Part shown: positions 10,650 through 22,363 of the stretch, in pieces
How positions within the stretch are numbered: the stretch's first letter is position 1
How the letters are laid out: every line of letters starts with the position of its first letter
Assembly: GCA_026874595.1 (NCBI GenBank)
Contig: CM049306.1
Span: forward strand, 29,257,519 to 29,321,518
Length of the DNA stretch: 64,000 nucleotides
Direction of reading: 5' to 3'
From: Sipunculus nudus
Taxonomy: Eukaryota > Annelida > Sipuncula > Golfingiida > Sipunculidae
Translations under genes and position numbers: made by a program
The notes under the pieces: generated by a model
Told to the model about the DNA's origin: nothing
Seen by the model: only the letters and a program-made list of their open reading frames with translations
The model's database searches: none

Positions 10650-13600
10650 TTTAGCTCAGCTGACTATGAGTCATCTGAGCTATAGTCGTGGTCCATTGTC
10701 CGGCGTCCGTCCGTCTGTCCGTCCGTAAGACTGGCACGTTTCGACACCCTTGGACCTACGAATCTGAAATTTGGCATACAGTTAGATGTCCCCATAATCT
10801 CCTACCATGCCGAAAATTGGGTCAATCGGACTTTGTTCCTTCGAGATATTAAGGAAAAACCTCATTTTTTTATTAGAAATCTATTTTCACACTTCAGGAC
10901 TGCCTAATATCAAAACCACTCATCTGGTTTTCTTCATATTTACCATAAATATTCCTCTATATAGTTCCTATGTACATGCCAGATATTAAGTCAGTATTAT
11001 ATAATTTAAAAAAGTTATGGGCCCAAACATAATGGACTTTGAAAAAAAATCAGGAAGATATTTGGTCACTTAAGACCAAAAGTGTTAAAGGTAGGGATTT
11101 TTTTCCAGTAATACAACTTTAATTAATCAAAATTTAATTGTATACCAAAAATTAGATCAAAATCTGTTAAATTTGTTTAAATATTGGCAAAAATATTAAA
11201 TTGGTACCTTAAATTTTGCCCAACTTTGGCCACAGCATGTTTTTTTCCTGTAAGTACTGTGGATTTAATTTTCACAGCATGTATACATAAGGATTTAATC
11301 TGTTAAAATCTGAAATTTGAAAATAAAAGCTGCAAAATTAGGCTAGTTATTGAATTTTTTTTGGAGGCACTTGTTGTATTCCCTTACATTGTCAAGCAGT
11401 CCACTTTGATGACTGTAGGTCATTCAGTGCACATCTCTATGCTCCCCAGGCTGTTGGCATGATTTTAGATGTCCCCAAAATCTCCTACCATACCGAAAAT
11501 TGGGTCATTAGGACTTTGTTCCTTCAAGATATTAAGGAAAAAAACTCCGTTTTCCATAAAAAAAGCCATTGTTACACTGCAAGGCTGCCTAATATCAAAA
11601 CCACTGATCTGTTTTTGATTGTATTTAGTATTCACATTCTTTCGTACATTTTCTATGAACATACCAAAAATTAGGTCAGTATTGGGTATTATTTTGAAGT
11701 TATGGGCAGAAACATAATGCAATTTTTAAAAAAATCAGGAAATATATTTACTCATCTGACATGAGAATTGCTAAACCTAGAGACTATTTTTCAGGAATAT
11801 AACTTTATTTAATCAAGATTCAATTGTTTACCCAAAATTAGATCTGAATTTTGCAAAATTTTCAAGTTATTAGCATTAATAAAAAATCAATACCTTAAAT
11901 TTTGTCCAACTTTTGCACTGTTTATTTAATTTTCACAGCATATATACATAAGGATTTAATCTTTTAAAATCTGAAATTTCAAAGAAATTGATTGGAAAGA
12001 ATAGCTTTTATTTATGTTTTCATACACCATGTCAAGTGTTGTTAACATCTAGCCCACCTAGTAGTACAGCCTTCACTTGCATTATTGTAACCCACCCCAG
12101 GCAGCTTGCCTTGGGTCAGCCTGGCCACTACCAGCAGGCTTCCCCTCTGCCCTGCACCCCCCCCCCCCCCAGATGGTGCATAAACTAGATGAATGTTATT
12201 ATTTTCTGTATTTGATTCATTCTTATTCTAGGCTATGCTACATTTTAGATTTTGTTTTGTACCACCAGGGTTACAATGATTAAAGTGTACATTTAATTGT
12301 GTCCACAAAGTGGTGTTTTGCTATGAAAGTGTGGATGTTCATCAGATAAGTAATTCCTTACTTCAGAAGAGTAAAAACTTCACCAGGTGTGAAATTGACT
12401 ATTAATTCCAGTAATAAATTAAAACTGGGATAGTAATTAGCACAATGATATTGTTTGTCCATCATTCAACCAACAGTGTGTATACTTTATTTGAAAAGAT
12501 GTTTTATTTTATCAAATTTACTTTTATTTTATTTTGGTGAATAAAATTAAGCATGTACTGAAAACTCCAATGTGCAAAACTTTTTAATAGTGATTCAAGG
12601 AATATTCTTGTAGATGCCATGTTGTGGCATTATTTTCTTTTAAATTCAGTTTAAACATTTATGATTTAAAAATAATAGAATATATGTGTATGCATAATAT
12701 GACCCAATATGAGCTACACTCTGGATATATGATGATTGCAACTTTTGCAACAATTCTAATATTTTAACTTATAGTTTCAGTTTTTTACTCTGTATATATA
12801 ATGATTGCAACTTTTGCAACAATTCTAATATTTTAACTTATATTTTCATGTTTTTTTTATTTAAAATTTATAAAACCTGTAAATAAAAAAAATGATTCAG
12901 ATAAAAACTTCTAAATGGAAAAAGTGGATATGCTTAAAAAAAAAAAGGATTATATATAAACTTAAATGCATTATTCCCTTGAAAGTGAAATAAAGGTATT
13001 AGTCTATTCTGTCCACTTGCCTGTCCATCTGGAAATTTTCATATGCATCACAGTATCTCAAAATTTAACTGTTTTTCTTCATGACAGTCTTGTCAGAATA
13101 TGAGTTTGCAATCATATATTTAGGACTTTACTATAACCAAGTAGGAGGGCCCCTTTCCTCTTAGCTTTTCATATTCTTATGTAAATGAAAAACATTACAA
13201 TAGAATATTTCTACATCCACCTTCGTGCTGCCCTCACTTTTCCCTTCTCCGAACCCCATCCCAAAGTCAGCCTCAGTAAGCAAGAACAAGATGAATCAGA
13301 TAATTCATACTTTAATATTTTGTATAACTATTCGTCCATAGGTACCTATGTACATGCCAGAAATTATGTCAATATTGTGTAACATGTAGACATAGTGGGC
13401 ATCACAATAATGTACCTTGTCAAGACTAAAGAGATATTGTGTCATACAGTCACAAATTCATAAATCACTTCATCAGCATAGTTAATCATAACATCAAATT
13501 GAAAGCTTGCAGACTACCATACACTTTAGATCTTTCAACAAATAGCCTTATCATCATTCTACTACTGCTTATTACTGCTGTCATTGCATTCATATTTGCT

Positions 13601-13849
13601 CAAATATATCACAGTTTTCAACCCCTCCTAAATAAATAAAAAATAAACCACTATATTTGACTCTATTCATCCACCAGTCAGGTAATTTCATTGATCAATT
13701 AATCACATATTACATTACATTCCTTTATAATAGCCCAACATGTCCATGATATTCATAAGCTTTATCGACTCGATATGGTATCACAGTGGAGAAAGATTTA
13801 TAGTCAAATCACGATCAGCTGAGCGCCGTGACCCATGGGTCCCTTGTTT
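10650..13849 (+). mobile_element. 3.2-kb AGCTCAGCTGA element, copy 1
   Basis: The left end TTTTTAGCTCAGCTGACT folds with AGTCATCTGAGCT and is followed by a (CCGT)n tract. The right end has TCAGCTGAGC, an exact 10-base inverted copy of GCTCAGCTGA, then the palindrome GACCCATGGGTC and CCTTGTT. Two internal ~680-bp direct repeats (from about 10740 and 11440) share CTCCTACCATxCCGAAAATTGGGTCA. No transposase-like protein is present. Relative to the copy at 19.22 kb it has a ~70-bp tandem duplication at 12725-12840. It lies in T-rich sequence inside an older repeat. Interpreted as a nonautonomous Helentron/HINE-like element. Confidence 0.8.
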
Positions 13850-14620
13850 GCTGAGTTACCGGAAGCTGAATTCAGTCATTAAGTCATTAAGCATACAAAA
13901 ATTACAAACTGAGTAACGGCAAGAGCTGGCATCACCAAATTTTATGCAAATCTTGGTCACATGATTCATATTTGAAATCGAGATATTGGTGGCGCCTTCT
14001 GCATCACTTTTTTCACGGGGGTCGTCTGTCATCAGCACATTAACCTATAATATCTCGGGAGCAGCAGGAGTAAATTTAATGGAAAAATCTGTCACATGTC
14101 AAATTTTGTGGATTGAGCTTATTGTTGCGCCACCTTCACAAACTTACATTTTATTGAGAAAACCTAGAAAACCTTAAAAAATCTTCTTCTCCGATATCAT
14201 TCAGCCAAATTGTATATATTTCATAGAAATGATCCCAGAGGTGAGCTCTCTCAAGTTTGTTCGTTTGTTTGTTGGTTTGGGTTTGCTAAATTTTAGCCGA
14301 GTTACAGGAATTTGAACTTGGTCATTTGGCTAAGTAAGCATACTAACATCACAATCTCAGAAATGTTTGGAGCTAACCACCAAGTTTTCCAAATGTTTGT
14401 CAAGTGAATCATATTTGAAACTGAGGTTTTTGTGGCATACCTGCATTTTTTTAGGCAAAATACTTGAAAGTTTAGCGTTTTTCAGCCACTACTTTGAAAA
14501 TGTTTATGATGAAACTGTCCAGCCGAATTGTTTTATATTCCAAAGAATTATTCATGGGTATGTTTCTATTTATTGTATAAGAATAGATGGAGCTCATTGA
14601 TTTTGGTAGAGTCCTAGAAG
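13850..14620 (+). repeat. Right segment of the split older repeat
   Basis: Resumes with TGCTGAGTTACCGGAAGCTG directly after the 3.2-kb element. It contains two diverged ~400-bp units, each with GAGCTxxCATCACCAAATTTT, TCACATGAxTCATATTTGAAAT and a GGTGGCGCC-type core. Alignable to 25920-26560. Confidence 0.65.
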
Positions 14621-15229
14621 GCTGAGATGGTTTTGTGGCCTATATCAAACTGAGGGCTGCATAGTCTTCTTCTGTTGTTTCAAATTCTGTAACATAGCAC
14701 AGAATTGATTATTAGGTGGGTTTTGTTCAATTTTATTAAAAATTATTTTTTTGCTGAATTATTGGACCTTAAACAATGAAAGGACTCTGAGATACTTGGG
14801 TAAATAAAGCTAGTCGATTTATTGTAGTAACAGACTGAGCTGTGTGGGTATATAAGCAGAGCTGTACAGGCAATATAAATATTTAGTGTCCTAATCCAAC
14901 TTATGTGTAAGATAAATCCATGAGTAAAATATATCTTTTTTCTGATTTTGCTTTCAGTAGGCGTCTATTATTATTCTAAACATTTGATAAAATAATCTTA
15001 TGAATATGTCAGCTTGAAAAAAAGCAAAGTAGCCACAGTCTTTCAGTATGTATAAACAGATCTGGCAGCTTGGCAAGCTTTTTTTCTGTGTCTATAAATA
15101 CCTTTACAACTGTATCAGGTTTCGGAACAGGTCAAGAGTTCACCCAGTTCATTAGCTGCACCTGGCAAATAGCTTCGCTTGACTTAAGGCAACTGTCTTT
15201 CTCAGCTGAACTTGGTCAGCCCAGTGCAC
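14621..15229. other. No feature resolved
   Basis: AT-rich sequence without a convincing exon, RNA gene or repeat boundary. Confidence 0.3.
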
Positions 15230-15835
15230 CTGACTCAAGAGAAGTTAGATGTAACGGCCTGAAATTTTGGCCTGTCCATACATCTTGGATGGCTTTCTCG
15301 CACACAAGACTGGTGGCGCCACATACAATAATTTTTGTGTAGTGTATATCCCTGCTGATTTCTGAGGAGGGATTTGATATATCAGCCTGAAACTGGGCAT
15401 ATACATGTATAAATCTCGGATAGCGTCGTCTTATACAAGACTGGTGGCGCCATCTACAATTTTTTTTTGCACAGTGTATGTCACTGCCTTTTTCTCTTGA
15501 GGGATTTGAAATATCAGCCTCAAATTGGGCATATGTATACATCTCGAATAGCTTCGTCGTGTAGAATACTGGTGGCGCAACCTACTAAAATGTTTGCATA
15601 GTTTTTGTCCCTGCTTATTTCTCAGGAGTGGTTTGATGTATCCGCCTGGAAATTTACATTTCATCGATCTTGGAATGATTTGTCTTATATTTAAGATTGG
15701 TGGAACCACCTGCAACTAATTTCATTTGTGTGTTTTTGGTGAAAATTACAAATCTCAGGAGACGTTCAATCTAACGGCTTGAAATTGTGCATGTCCAACC
15801 ATCTTGGTTAGCATTCTCATACACACAAATGGCTT
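15230..15835. repeat. 129-bp tandem units with GGTGGCGCC core
   Basis: Cores at 15313 (GGTGGCGCCACAT), 15442 (GGTGGCGCCATCT), 15571 (GGTGGCGCAACCT) and 15700 (GGTGGAACCACCT) are spaced exactly 129 bases apart. Each unit has ATCTCGGATAGC, TACAAGACTGGTGGC and TTTCTxAGGAGxGATTTG. No element ends were found around the array. The overlapping minus-strand frames (108 and 94 codons) come from the repeat. Confidence 0.85.
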
Positions 15836-15889
15836 TCGCCCAGCGTGGACCGGTTCCAGTCTCACAAACAGTTCCATCATTTTCCATGT

Positions 15890-16640
15890 ACTTGATAAAC
15901 AAAGTGATCAACACAACATGAAAAATGTTAACACAACATTATTTAATATCACTAACTACGTTTCCCTGACTAGGCTAGTCTGTGCTACTATTACATCACG
16001 CCTTGATTATTGTAATTCAATTTTGGTAGGTTTACCGTTAGAACAAATCTCACGGTTGCAAATGCTTCAAAATAATGCAGCCCGTGTTATTCTTAAAAAA
16101 AACGAAAAAGGGACCATGTTACGCCGTTACTTAAGGAACTCCACTGGCTGCCAGTTCAGCATCGGATACAATACAAACTCGCAGTCCTTGTTTTTAGATA
16201 TTTTGATGGATCACTGCCACCATATCTTTCGTCAAAACTATGTATTTATCGGCCGGTGCGCACCCTACGCTATTCTAACGAAAGTCTTCTAATATTGCCT
16301 AAGTGCCGTACGAAAGTCGGTGAACGTTCTTTCAGTTATATTGCCCCTAAGATCTGGAATTCCCTTCCAGCTGAACTTAGAAAATCCCCCACTATCAATA
16401 CTTTTTTAAGACAAATCTTAAAACATACCTATTTCTGCAGGCATTTTGTAATTAGCAACATTTACCATACATGTAATCTCGGGTGTGTGTGGGTGAGTAG
16501 GTGTGTGTGTGTGTGTGTGAGTGTGGTTATATATTTATATATTGTGTAACTGATGTGTAAAAATGCAAGCGCTGTGAGTCTGATCTTGGAGTTCAGCACT
16601 ATATAAGTACTATTCATTATTATAATATTACTACATCTTA
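15890..16640 (+). mobile_element. CR1/L2-like LINE, 3' fragment with decayed RT end
   Basis: Translation gives the hallmark region at the end of CR1/L2-clade reverse transcriptases: TSRLDYCNS, a GLP motif, [10 protein letters not shown], then after a frame change [25 protein letters not shown] and WNSLPAELRK. The frame shifts near 16110 and the N-terminal endonuclease and most of the polymerase are absent. The 3' part carries AAATGCAAGCGCTGTGAG, AGTTCAGCACTATATAAGT and an ATTATTATAATATTA tail typical of these elements. A 5'-truncated, dead copy. Confidence 0.85.
15960..16470 (+). pseudogene. Reverse-transcriptase C-terminal pseudogene
   Basis: Coding remnant of the LINE at 15890-16640, in two overlapping frames (15804-16292 and 16256-16549 are the frames that contain its parts). 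It has the conserved aromatic and leucine-rich C-terminal thumb/connection residues but no YADD catalytic motif, which would lie upstream. It cannot encode a working enzyme. Confidence 0.8.
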
Positions 16641-17639
16641 TATTCTATGGGACTCTCATTTTACATAACCTGACCTGGTGAATACATTTTTGTCAATTGA
16701 TAGGACCAACACGCACACACACACATATATTTATGTATATACATATTCGTATATGTGTATTTAATTTAGAAATCTGATCAGAATTTCGTCATTCAGAAAG
16801 TTTGAGTTTTTATTCATTTATACAGAAAACCATGTCACTGAAAAGCTAATGTACAGATGATGGAGCTCTTATTTTGTATTTTGCTACCACGGAATAGCAG
16901 GCTCATTTTCCTTTGGCTTATATTTGCAAATATTACATAAGTATATAAAACATATATAACTGGAAATGTGCATTCTCATGAATGCAGGCCTCCGCCATGT
17001 GGGCGGTCCTTAATGTGGAGTACTCTGCAAACCGTGTTTTCATTCACGTATTGGCCCATATTTCCCGGTTCATTCGTGCATATGTTTCCTAACAAGTGTT
17101 TGCATTGACTAAAGCTACTTTTCCATGAGTCGGCATCCGTTCGTCAGGTGTGTTTCGCGATTTCTAGTCTTTTCTGCATAATTACATTACAGAAATTTAT
17201 GTTTCCTTTGGTGAATTTTGTATAACTTATCAAAATTAGTATTCTAGAATTGAAGGTATTTTCCAACCCGTTTTTATCTGAAAATAATGGACATGTCGCT
17301 CATCTACGTCCCACATTTCCATTGTCACACGTTGCTAATAATTTTAACGTCATTGTGATATGGGGTGGCATCCTATAAAAAGTGTCTTTCATTTATAAAT
17401 TCTTCCAGCCTCTACACATCACTATCAATGAACATTATATGTGTCTTCAGCATGCTGGCTTTGCTTCAGGCACGTGTTCACACAGTTGTAAACACAGATG
17501 CCCTCCCTTCGTGACGTAAGTTTAAGGAATTCTCAAGCGAATGCCGCGCTGTACAGGCCTCTGAATCGCTACCCAGAGTCTCTCGCGTTCGTGCTTATGG
17601 AAAACGTAGCTTTATTCGGCCCATATTCCCCTGGTCAGT
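16641..17639. other. No gene resolved; slightly GC-richer sequence
   Basis: Contains short (CA)n and (TA)-rich stretches near 16700-16740. A 63-codon frame at 17498-17689 begins with an ATG six codons before a GTAAGT, but nothing downstream supports a splice. No gene called. Confidence 0.3.
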
Positions 17640-17840
17640 CGATTTGTCAATATTCCCGGATCTTGAGCCGGACCCACACCAAAATCTAATGGATTCTTCA
17701 TTGTCCCTTTCCCGAGGTGCTCTGAAAATTCCGTACATGACAGCGTGTTTGTTTGTTGTGAACAAACACACACACGAACAGACACACATGAACAGACACA
17801 CGAATGGGAATGAACGCATACCCTCCAGGCAATAACGGGA
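17640..17840 (+). repeat. Dispersed repeat, direct sense copy
   Basis: Shares CCCGGATC, ATGAGCCGGACC, AAATCTAATGG, CCGAGGTG-type words, AACAAACACACACACxAACA and GGGAATGAACGCATACCCT with the reverse complement of 45836-46030. The two are therefore inverted copies of one family. Minus-strand frames of 74-120 codons over this segment are shadows. Confidence 0.7.
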
Positions 17841-17875
17841 GAAAAGGGCATTTGCATTTGCTAACTTTAATAAAA

Positions 17876-17915
17876 TTCAGATGAACTCTTTGACCCATGG
17901 GTCCTTGTTGTAGGG
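17876..17915 (+). repeat. Isolated right terminus of AGCTCAGCTGA family
   Basis: GATGAACTCTTTGACCCATGGGTCCTTGTTG carries the terminal GACCCATGGGTC palindrome and the CCTTGTT end, without a matching left end nearby. Confidence 0.5.
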
Positions 17916-18404
17916 GCGGGGGATGAACCTTGTCTGTCTGTAATACTGTTAATTTATTTTGAGACATGAACTTTACATAATGTAATCCACAGCCGGTAAT
18001 TAAGACATCATGAAATGCGAATACAATGTAATATGCCGCCGCATACCTGGGACGTGCCAATGATTCCCCACATCTACCGATTTTAATGATTCATTCGTAA
18101 GACACAAGTCGCTAGGGAACACTTAAATAAGGATTTTTTTAAACAGAGTAAGGAGATATCGGACAGTGACTTACTTCACATTCATGATATAATTAACCTC
18201 GATTTATAACGTCGAGAGAAATGAAATATATTAAAATTTAGAAATAAAGACAACTTTGGTTCAATTTCTGAGTTTAGTATGAAATATTTTATATCCAAAC
18301 CTCGTTTAGAATTAACATATATACTGGAAACCTAATACCTTATTTTTAAAACCTTACACTTATATATCATATATATGGTCATGTATGGTTGTGAAAAAGT
18401 GGTC

Positions 18405-18475
18405 CCAACTTTGGTTACCCTCCCACGCCTGCGAGTCATTCCCACCCTTCCTTGAAGATAAATTGACGCCACCGT
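18405..18475. mobile_element. Fragment of hAT-type MITE (right end)
   Basis: CCCACCCTTCCTTGAAGATAAATTGACGCCACCG resembles the TIR-proximal 35 bases at 49160-49195. The rest of the element is missing. Confidence 0.5.
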
Positions 18476-18536
18476 AGATCTTGTCGCTTTACCACATTCT
18501 ATTGCCCTGTTAAAGAGCCGTATAGACCTTTTCGTT

Positions 18537-19223
18537 TTTAGCTCAGCTGATTATTAGTCCTCTGAGCCATAGTCATTGTCCGTCGTCCGAACGTCCGTTA
18601 ACAGGGCACGTTTCGAAACCGCTTGACTTACGAATAAAACATTCGACATATATTTAGATGCCCCTAAGTTGTCCTACCAAAATTTAAATTGGGTCACTGC
18701 GACTTTGTTCCTCCGAGAAAATAGGAAAAACTCCGTTTTCCAGTAAACCCCTTTATTACACTTCAAAACTGCTCACAATGAGACCTGCTGTTGTTAATCT
18801 ATTCATATATTGACATAACCATTCCTGCATATATTTCCTATGTACATGACAGAAATTAGGTCAATATTGCATAAATCGTTTAAGCTATGGGCCCAAACAT
18901 AATGCATTTTGTCAAATATCAGGAAATTTATTAACTCACTTAACATGACAGTATGTTTAGCTAGAGAGCTTACTTCAAGCATCTATCTATATTCAACTGA
19001 GTTTAAGTTGTATACCAGAAATTAGATCAATATTCTGTAAATGTTTTAAGTTATTAGCATATATGTAAAATCAATACCTAAAATTTTGTCCAATTTTCAC
19101 TGGGACATTTTTTTCCCTGTATGTACATTCGCTTTTATTTCCCCATGATGGAAGGTTTTCAGCTAATATAAAATCTGAAATTTGAAAAAAAATTGGTGAA
19201 AAAGGGTAGTTTTTTTTTTCAAT
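18537..19223 (+). mobile_element. Truncated AGCTCAGCTGA element
   Basis: Left end TTTTTAGCTCAGCTGATTATTAGTCCTCTGAGCC, then a short CCGTCGTCCG tract and internal sequence alignable to 10720-11330. It is clearly more diverged than the two full copies. It stops in a T-run where the copy at 19224 begins, so the younger element either inserted into it or abuts it. Its own right half was not found after 22363. Confidence 0.65.
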
Positions 19224-22200
19224 TTTTAGCTCAGCTGACTATAAGTCATCTGAGCTATAGTCATGGTCCATTGTCCGTCGTCCGTCCGTCTGTCTGTCCG
19301 TCCGTCCGTCCGTCTGTCCGTCTGGATGTCCGTCCGTAAGACTGGCACGTTTTGACACCGTTGGACCTACGAATCTGAATTTCGGCATACAGTTAGATGT
19401 CCCCATAATCTCCTACCATGCCAAAAATTGGGTCAATAGGACTTTGTTCCTTTGAGATATTAAGGTAAAACCTCAATTTTTTATTAGAAATCTATTTTTA
19501 CACTTCAGGACTGCCTTATATCAAAACCACTCATCTGGTTTTCTTCATATCTACCATAAATATTCCTTTATATAGTTCCTATGTACATGCCAGATATTAA
19601 GTCAGTATTATATAATTTAAAAAAGTTATGGGCCCAAACATAATGGACTTTGTAAAAAAATCAGGAAGGTATTTGGTCACTTAAGACCAAAAGTGTTAAA
19701 GGTAGGGACTTTTTTCCAGTAATACAACTTTAATTAATCAAAATTTAATTGTATACCAAAAATTAAATTAAAATTTGTTAAATTTTTATAAATATTGGCA
19801 AAAATATAAAATTGGTACCTTAAATTTTGCCCAACTTTGGCCATGGCACGTTTTTTTCCTGTAAGTACTGTGGATATAATTTTCACACCATGTATACATA
19901 AGGATTTAATCTGTTAAAATCTGAAATTTGAAAATAAAAGCTGCAAAATTGGGCTAGTTATTGAATTTTTTGGAGGCTTTTGTTGTATTTCCTTACATTG
20001 TCAAGCAGTCCACTTTGATGACTGTAGGTCATTCAGTGCACATCTCTATGCTCCCCAGGCTGTTGACATAATTTTAGATGTCCCCAAAATCTCCTACCAT
20101 ACCGAAAATTGGGTCATTAGGACTTTGTTCCTTCGAGATATTAAGGGAAAAAAACTCTGTTTTCCATAAAAAAAGCCATTGTTACACTTCAAGGCTGCCT
20201 AATATCAAAACCACTGATCTGTTTTTGATCTTTCTATGAACATACCAAAAATTAGGTTAGTATTGGGTATTATTTTGAAGTTATGGGCCAAAACATAATG
20301 CAATTTTTTAAAAAAATAAGGAAATATATTAACTCACATGAGAATCGCTGAACCTAGAGACTTTTTTTCAGGAATATAACTTTATTTAATCAAGATTCAG
20401 TTGTTTACCCAAAATTAGATCTGAATTTTGCAAATTTTTCAAGTTATTAGCATAAATAAAAAATCAATACCTTAAATTTTGTCTAACTTTGGCACTGTTG
20501 ATTTAATTTTCCCAGCATATATGCATAAGGATTTAATCTTTTAAAATCTGAACTTTCAAAAGAAATTGATTGGAATGAAAAGCTTTTATTCATGTTTTCA
20601 TACACCATGTCAAGTGTTATTTACATCTAGCCCACCTAGTAGTACAGCCTTCACTTGCATTATGTAACCCACCCCAGGCAGCTTACCTTGGCCCAGCTTG
20701 GCCACTTCTAGCAGGCTTCCCCTCTGCCCTGCACTCATGCCCCCCCCCCCCCCCAGCTGGTGCATAAACTAGATGAATGTTATAATATTTCTGTATTTTA
20801 TTTTATTCTTGGACATGCTACATTTTAGATTTTGTATTGAACCACCAGGGTTACAATGATTAAAGTGTACATTTAATTTAGTCCACAAAGTGGTGTATTG
20901 CTGTGAAAGTGTGGATGTTCATTACATAAGTAATTCCTTACTTCAGAAGAGTAAAAACTTCACCAGGTGTGAAATTGACTATTAATTCCAGTAATTAATT
21001 AAAACTGGGATAGTAATTAGCACAATGATATTGTTTGTCCATCATTCAACCAACAGTGTGTATACTTTATTTGAAAAGATGTTTTATTTTATCAAATTTA
21101 CTTTTATTTTATTTTGGTGAATAAAATTAAGCATGTCCTGAAAACTCCAATGTGCAAAACTTTTTAATAGTGATTCAAGGAATATTCTTGTAGATGCCAT
21201 GTTGTGGCATTATTTTCTTTTAAAATCAGTTTAAACATTTATGATTTAAAAATAATAAAATATATGTGTATGCATAATATGACCCAATGTTTTTTACTCT
21301 GTATATATAATGATTGCAACTTTTGCAACAATTCTAATATTTTAACTTATATTTTCAGGTTTTTTAATTAAAAATTTATAAACCTGTAAATAAAAAAATG
21401 ATTCAGATAAAAACTTCTTAATGGAAAAAGTGGATCTGCTTAAAAAATAGGATTATATATAAACTTAAATGCATTATTCTCTTGAAAGTGAAATAAAGGT
21501 ATTTGTCCATTCTTTCCACTTGCCTGTCCATCTGTAAATTTTCGTATGCAACACAGTATCTCAAAACTTTTACTGTTTTTCTTCATGACAGTCTTGTCAG
21601 AGTATTAGTTTGCAATCATATATTTAGAACTTTACTATAACCAAGTAGGAGGGCCCCTTTCCTCTTAGCTTTTCATATTCTTATATAAATGAAAAACATT
21701 ACAATAGAATATTTCTACATCCACCTTCGTGCTGCCCTCACTTTTCCCTTCTCCGAACCCCATCCTAAAGTCAGCCTCAGTAAGCAAGAACAAGATGAAT
21801 CAGATATATTCATACTTTAATATTTTGTATAACTATTCGTCCATAGGTACCTATGTACATGCCAGAAATTATGTCAATATTGTGTTATATGTAGACATAG
21901 TGGGCATCACAATAATGTACCTTGTCAAGACTAAAGAGATATTGTGTCATACAGTCACATATTCATAAATCACTTCATCAGCATAGTTAATCATAACATC
22001 ATATCTGTCAAATTGAACTCTTGCAGACTACCATACACTTTAGATCCTTCAACAAATAGCCTTATCATCATTCGACTACTGCTTATTACTGCTGTCATTG
22101 CATTCATATTTGCTCAAATATACTCCAATTTTCAACCCCTCCTAAATAAATAAAAAATAAACCACTTTATTTGACTCTATTAATCCATCAGTCAGGTAAT

Positions 22201-22363
22201 TTCATTTATCATTTACTCACATATTACATTACATTCCTTTATAATAGCCCAACATGTACATGATATTCATAAGCTTTATCGACTCGATATAGTATCACAG
22301 TGGAGAAACATTTATAGTCCAATCACGATCAGCTGAGCGCCGTGACCCATGGGTCCCTTGTTT
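19224..22363 (+). mobile_element. 3.1-kb AGCTCAGCTGA element, copy 2
   Basis: Near-identical to 10650-13849 over its whole length, with the same ends and the same internal duplicated block. It has a longer (CCGT)n/(CTGT)n tract at 19275-19340, lacks the ~70-bp duplication, and has a shorter segment near 20230. The poly-C run at 20740-20753 corresponds to 12160-12172. Flanked by T-runs on both sides. No coding capacity. Confidence 0.8.

Larger units (their letters stand above)
8672..14620 (+). repeat. Older dispersed repeat copy split twice by younger elements
   Basis: Three pieces, 8672-8831, about 10431-10649 and 13850-about 14620, together give one copy of a repeat that is uninterrupted at 25.64-26.56 kb. 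It starts with TTTTTAGCAAACCAGTGAGCTTA, then has CTATCTCAxAAGCAG, a T-rich tract with AAAACCTTxAAAAATCT, CTCTCAAGTTTGTT, and GAGTTACxGGAAGCTGAA. The two gaps are exactly filled by the elements at 8832-10430 and 10650-13849. The right terminus of the host repeat was not identified. Confidence 0.65.
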
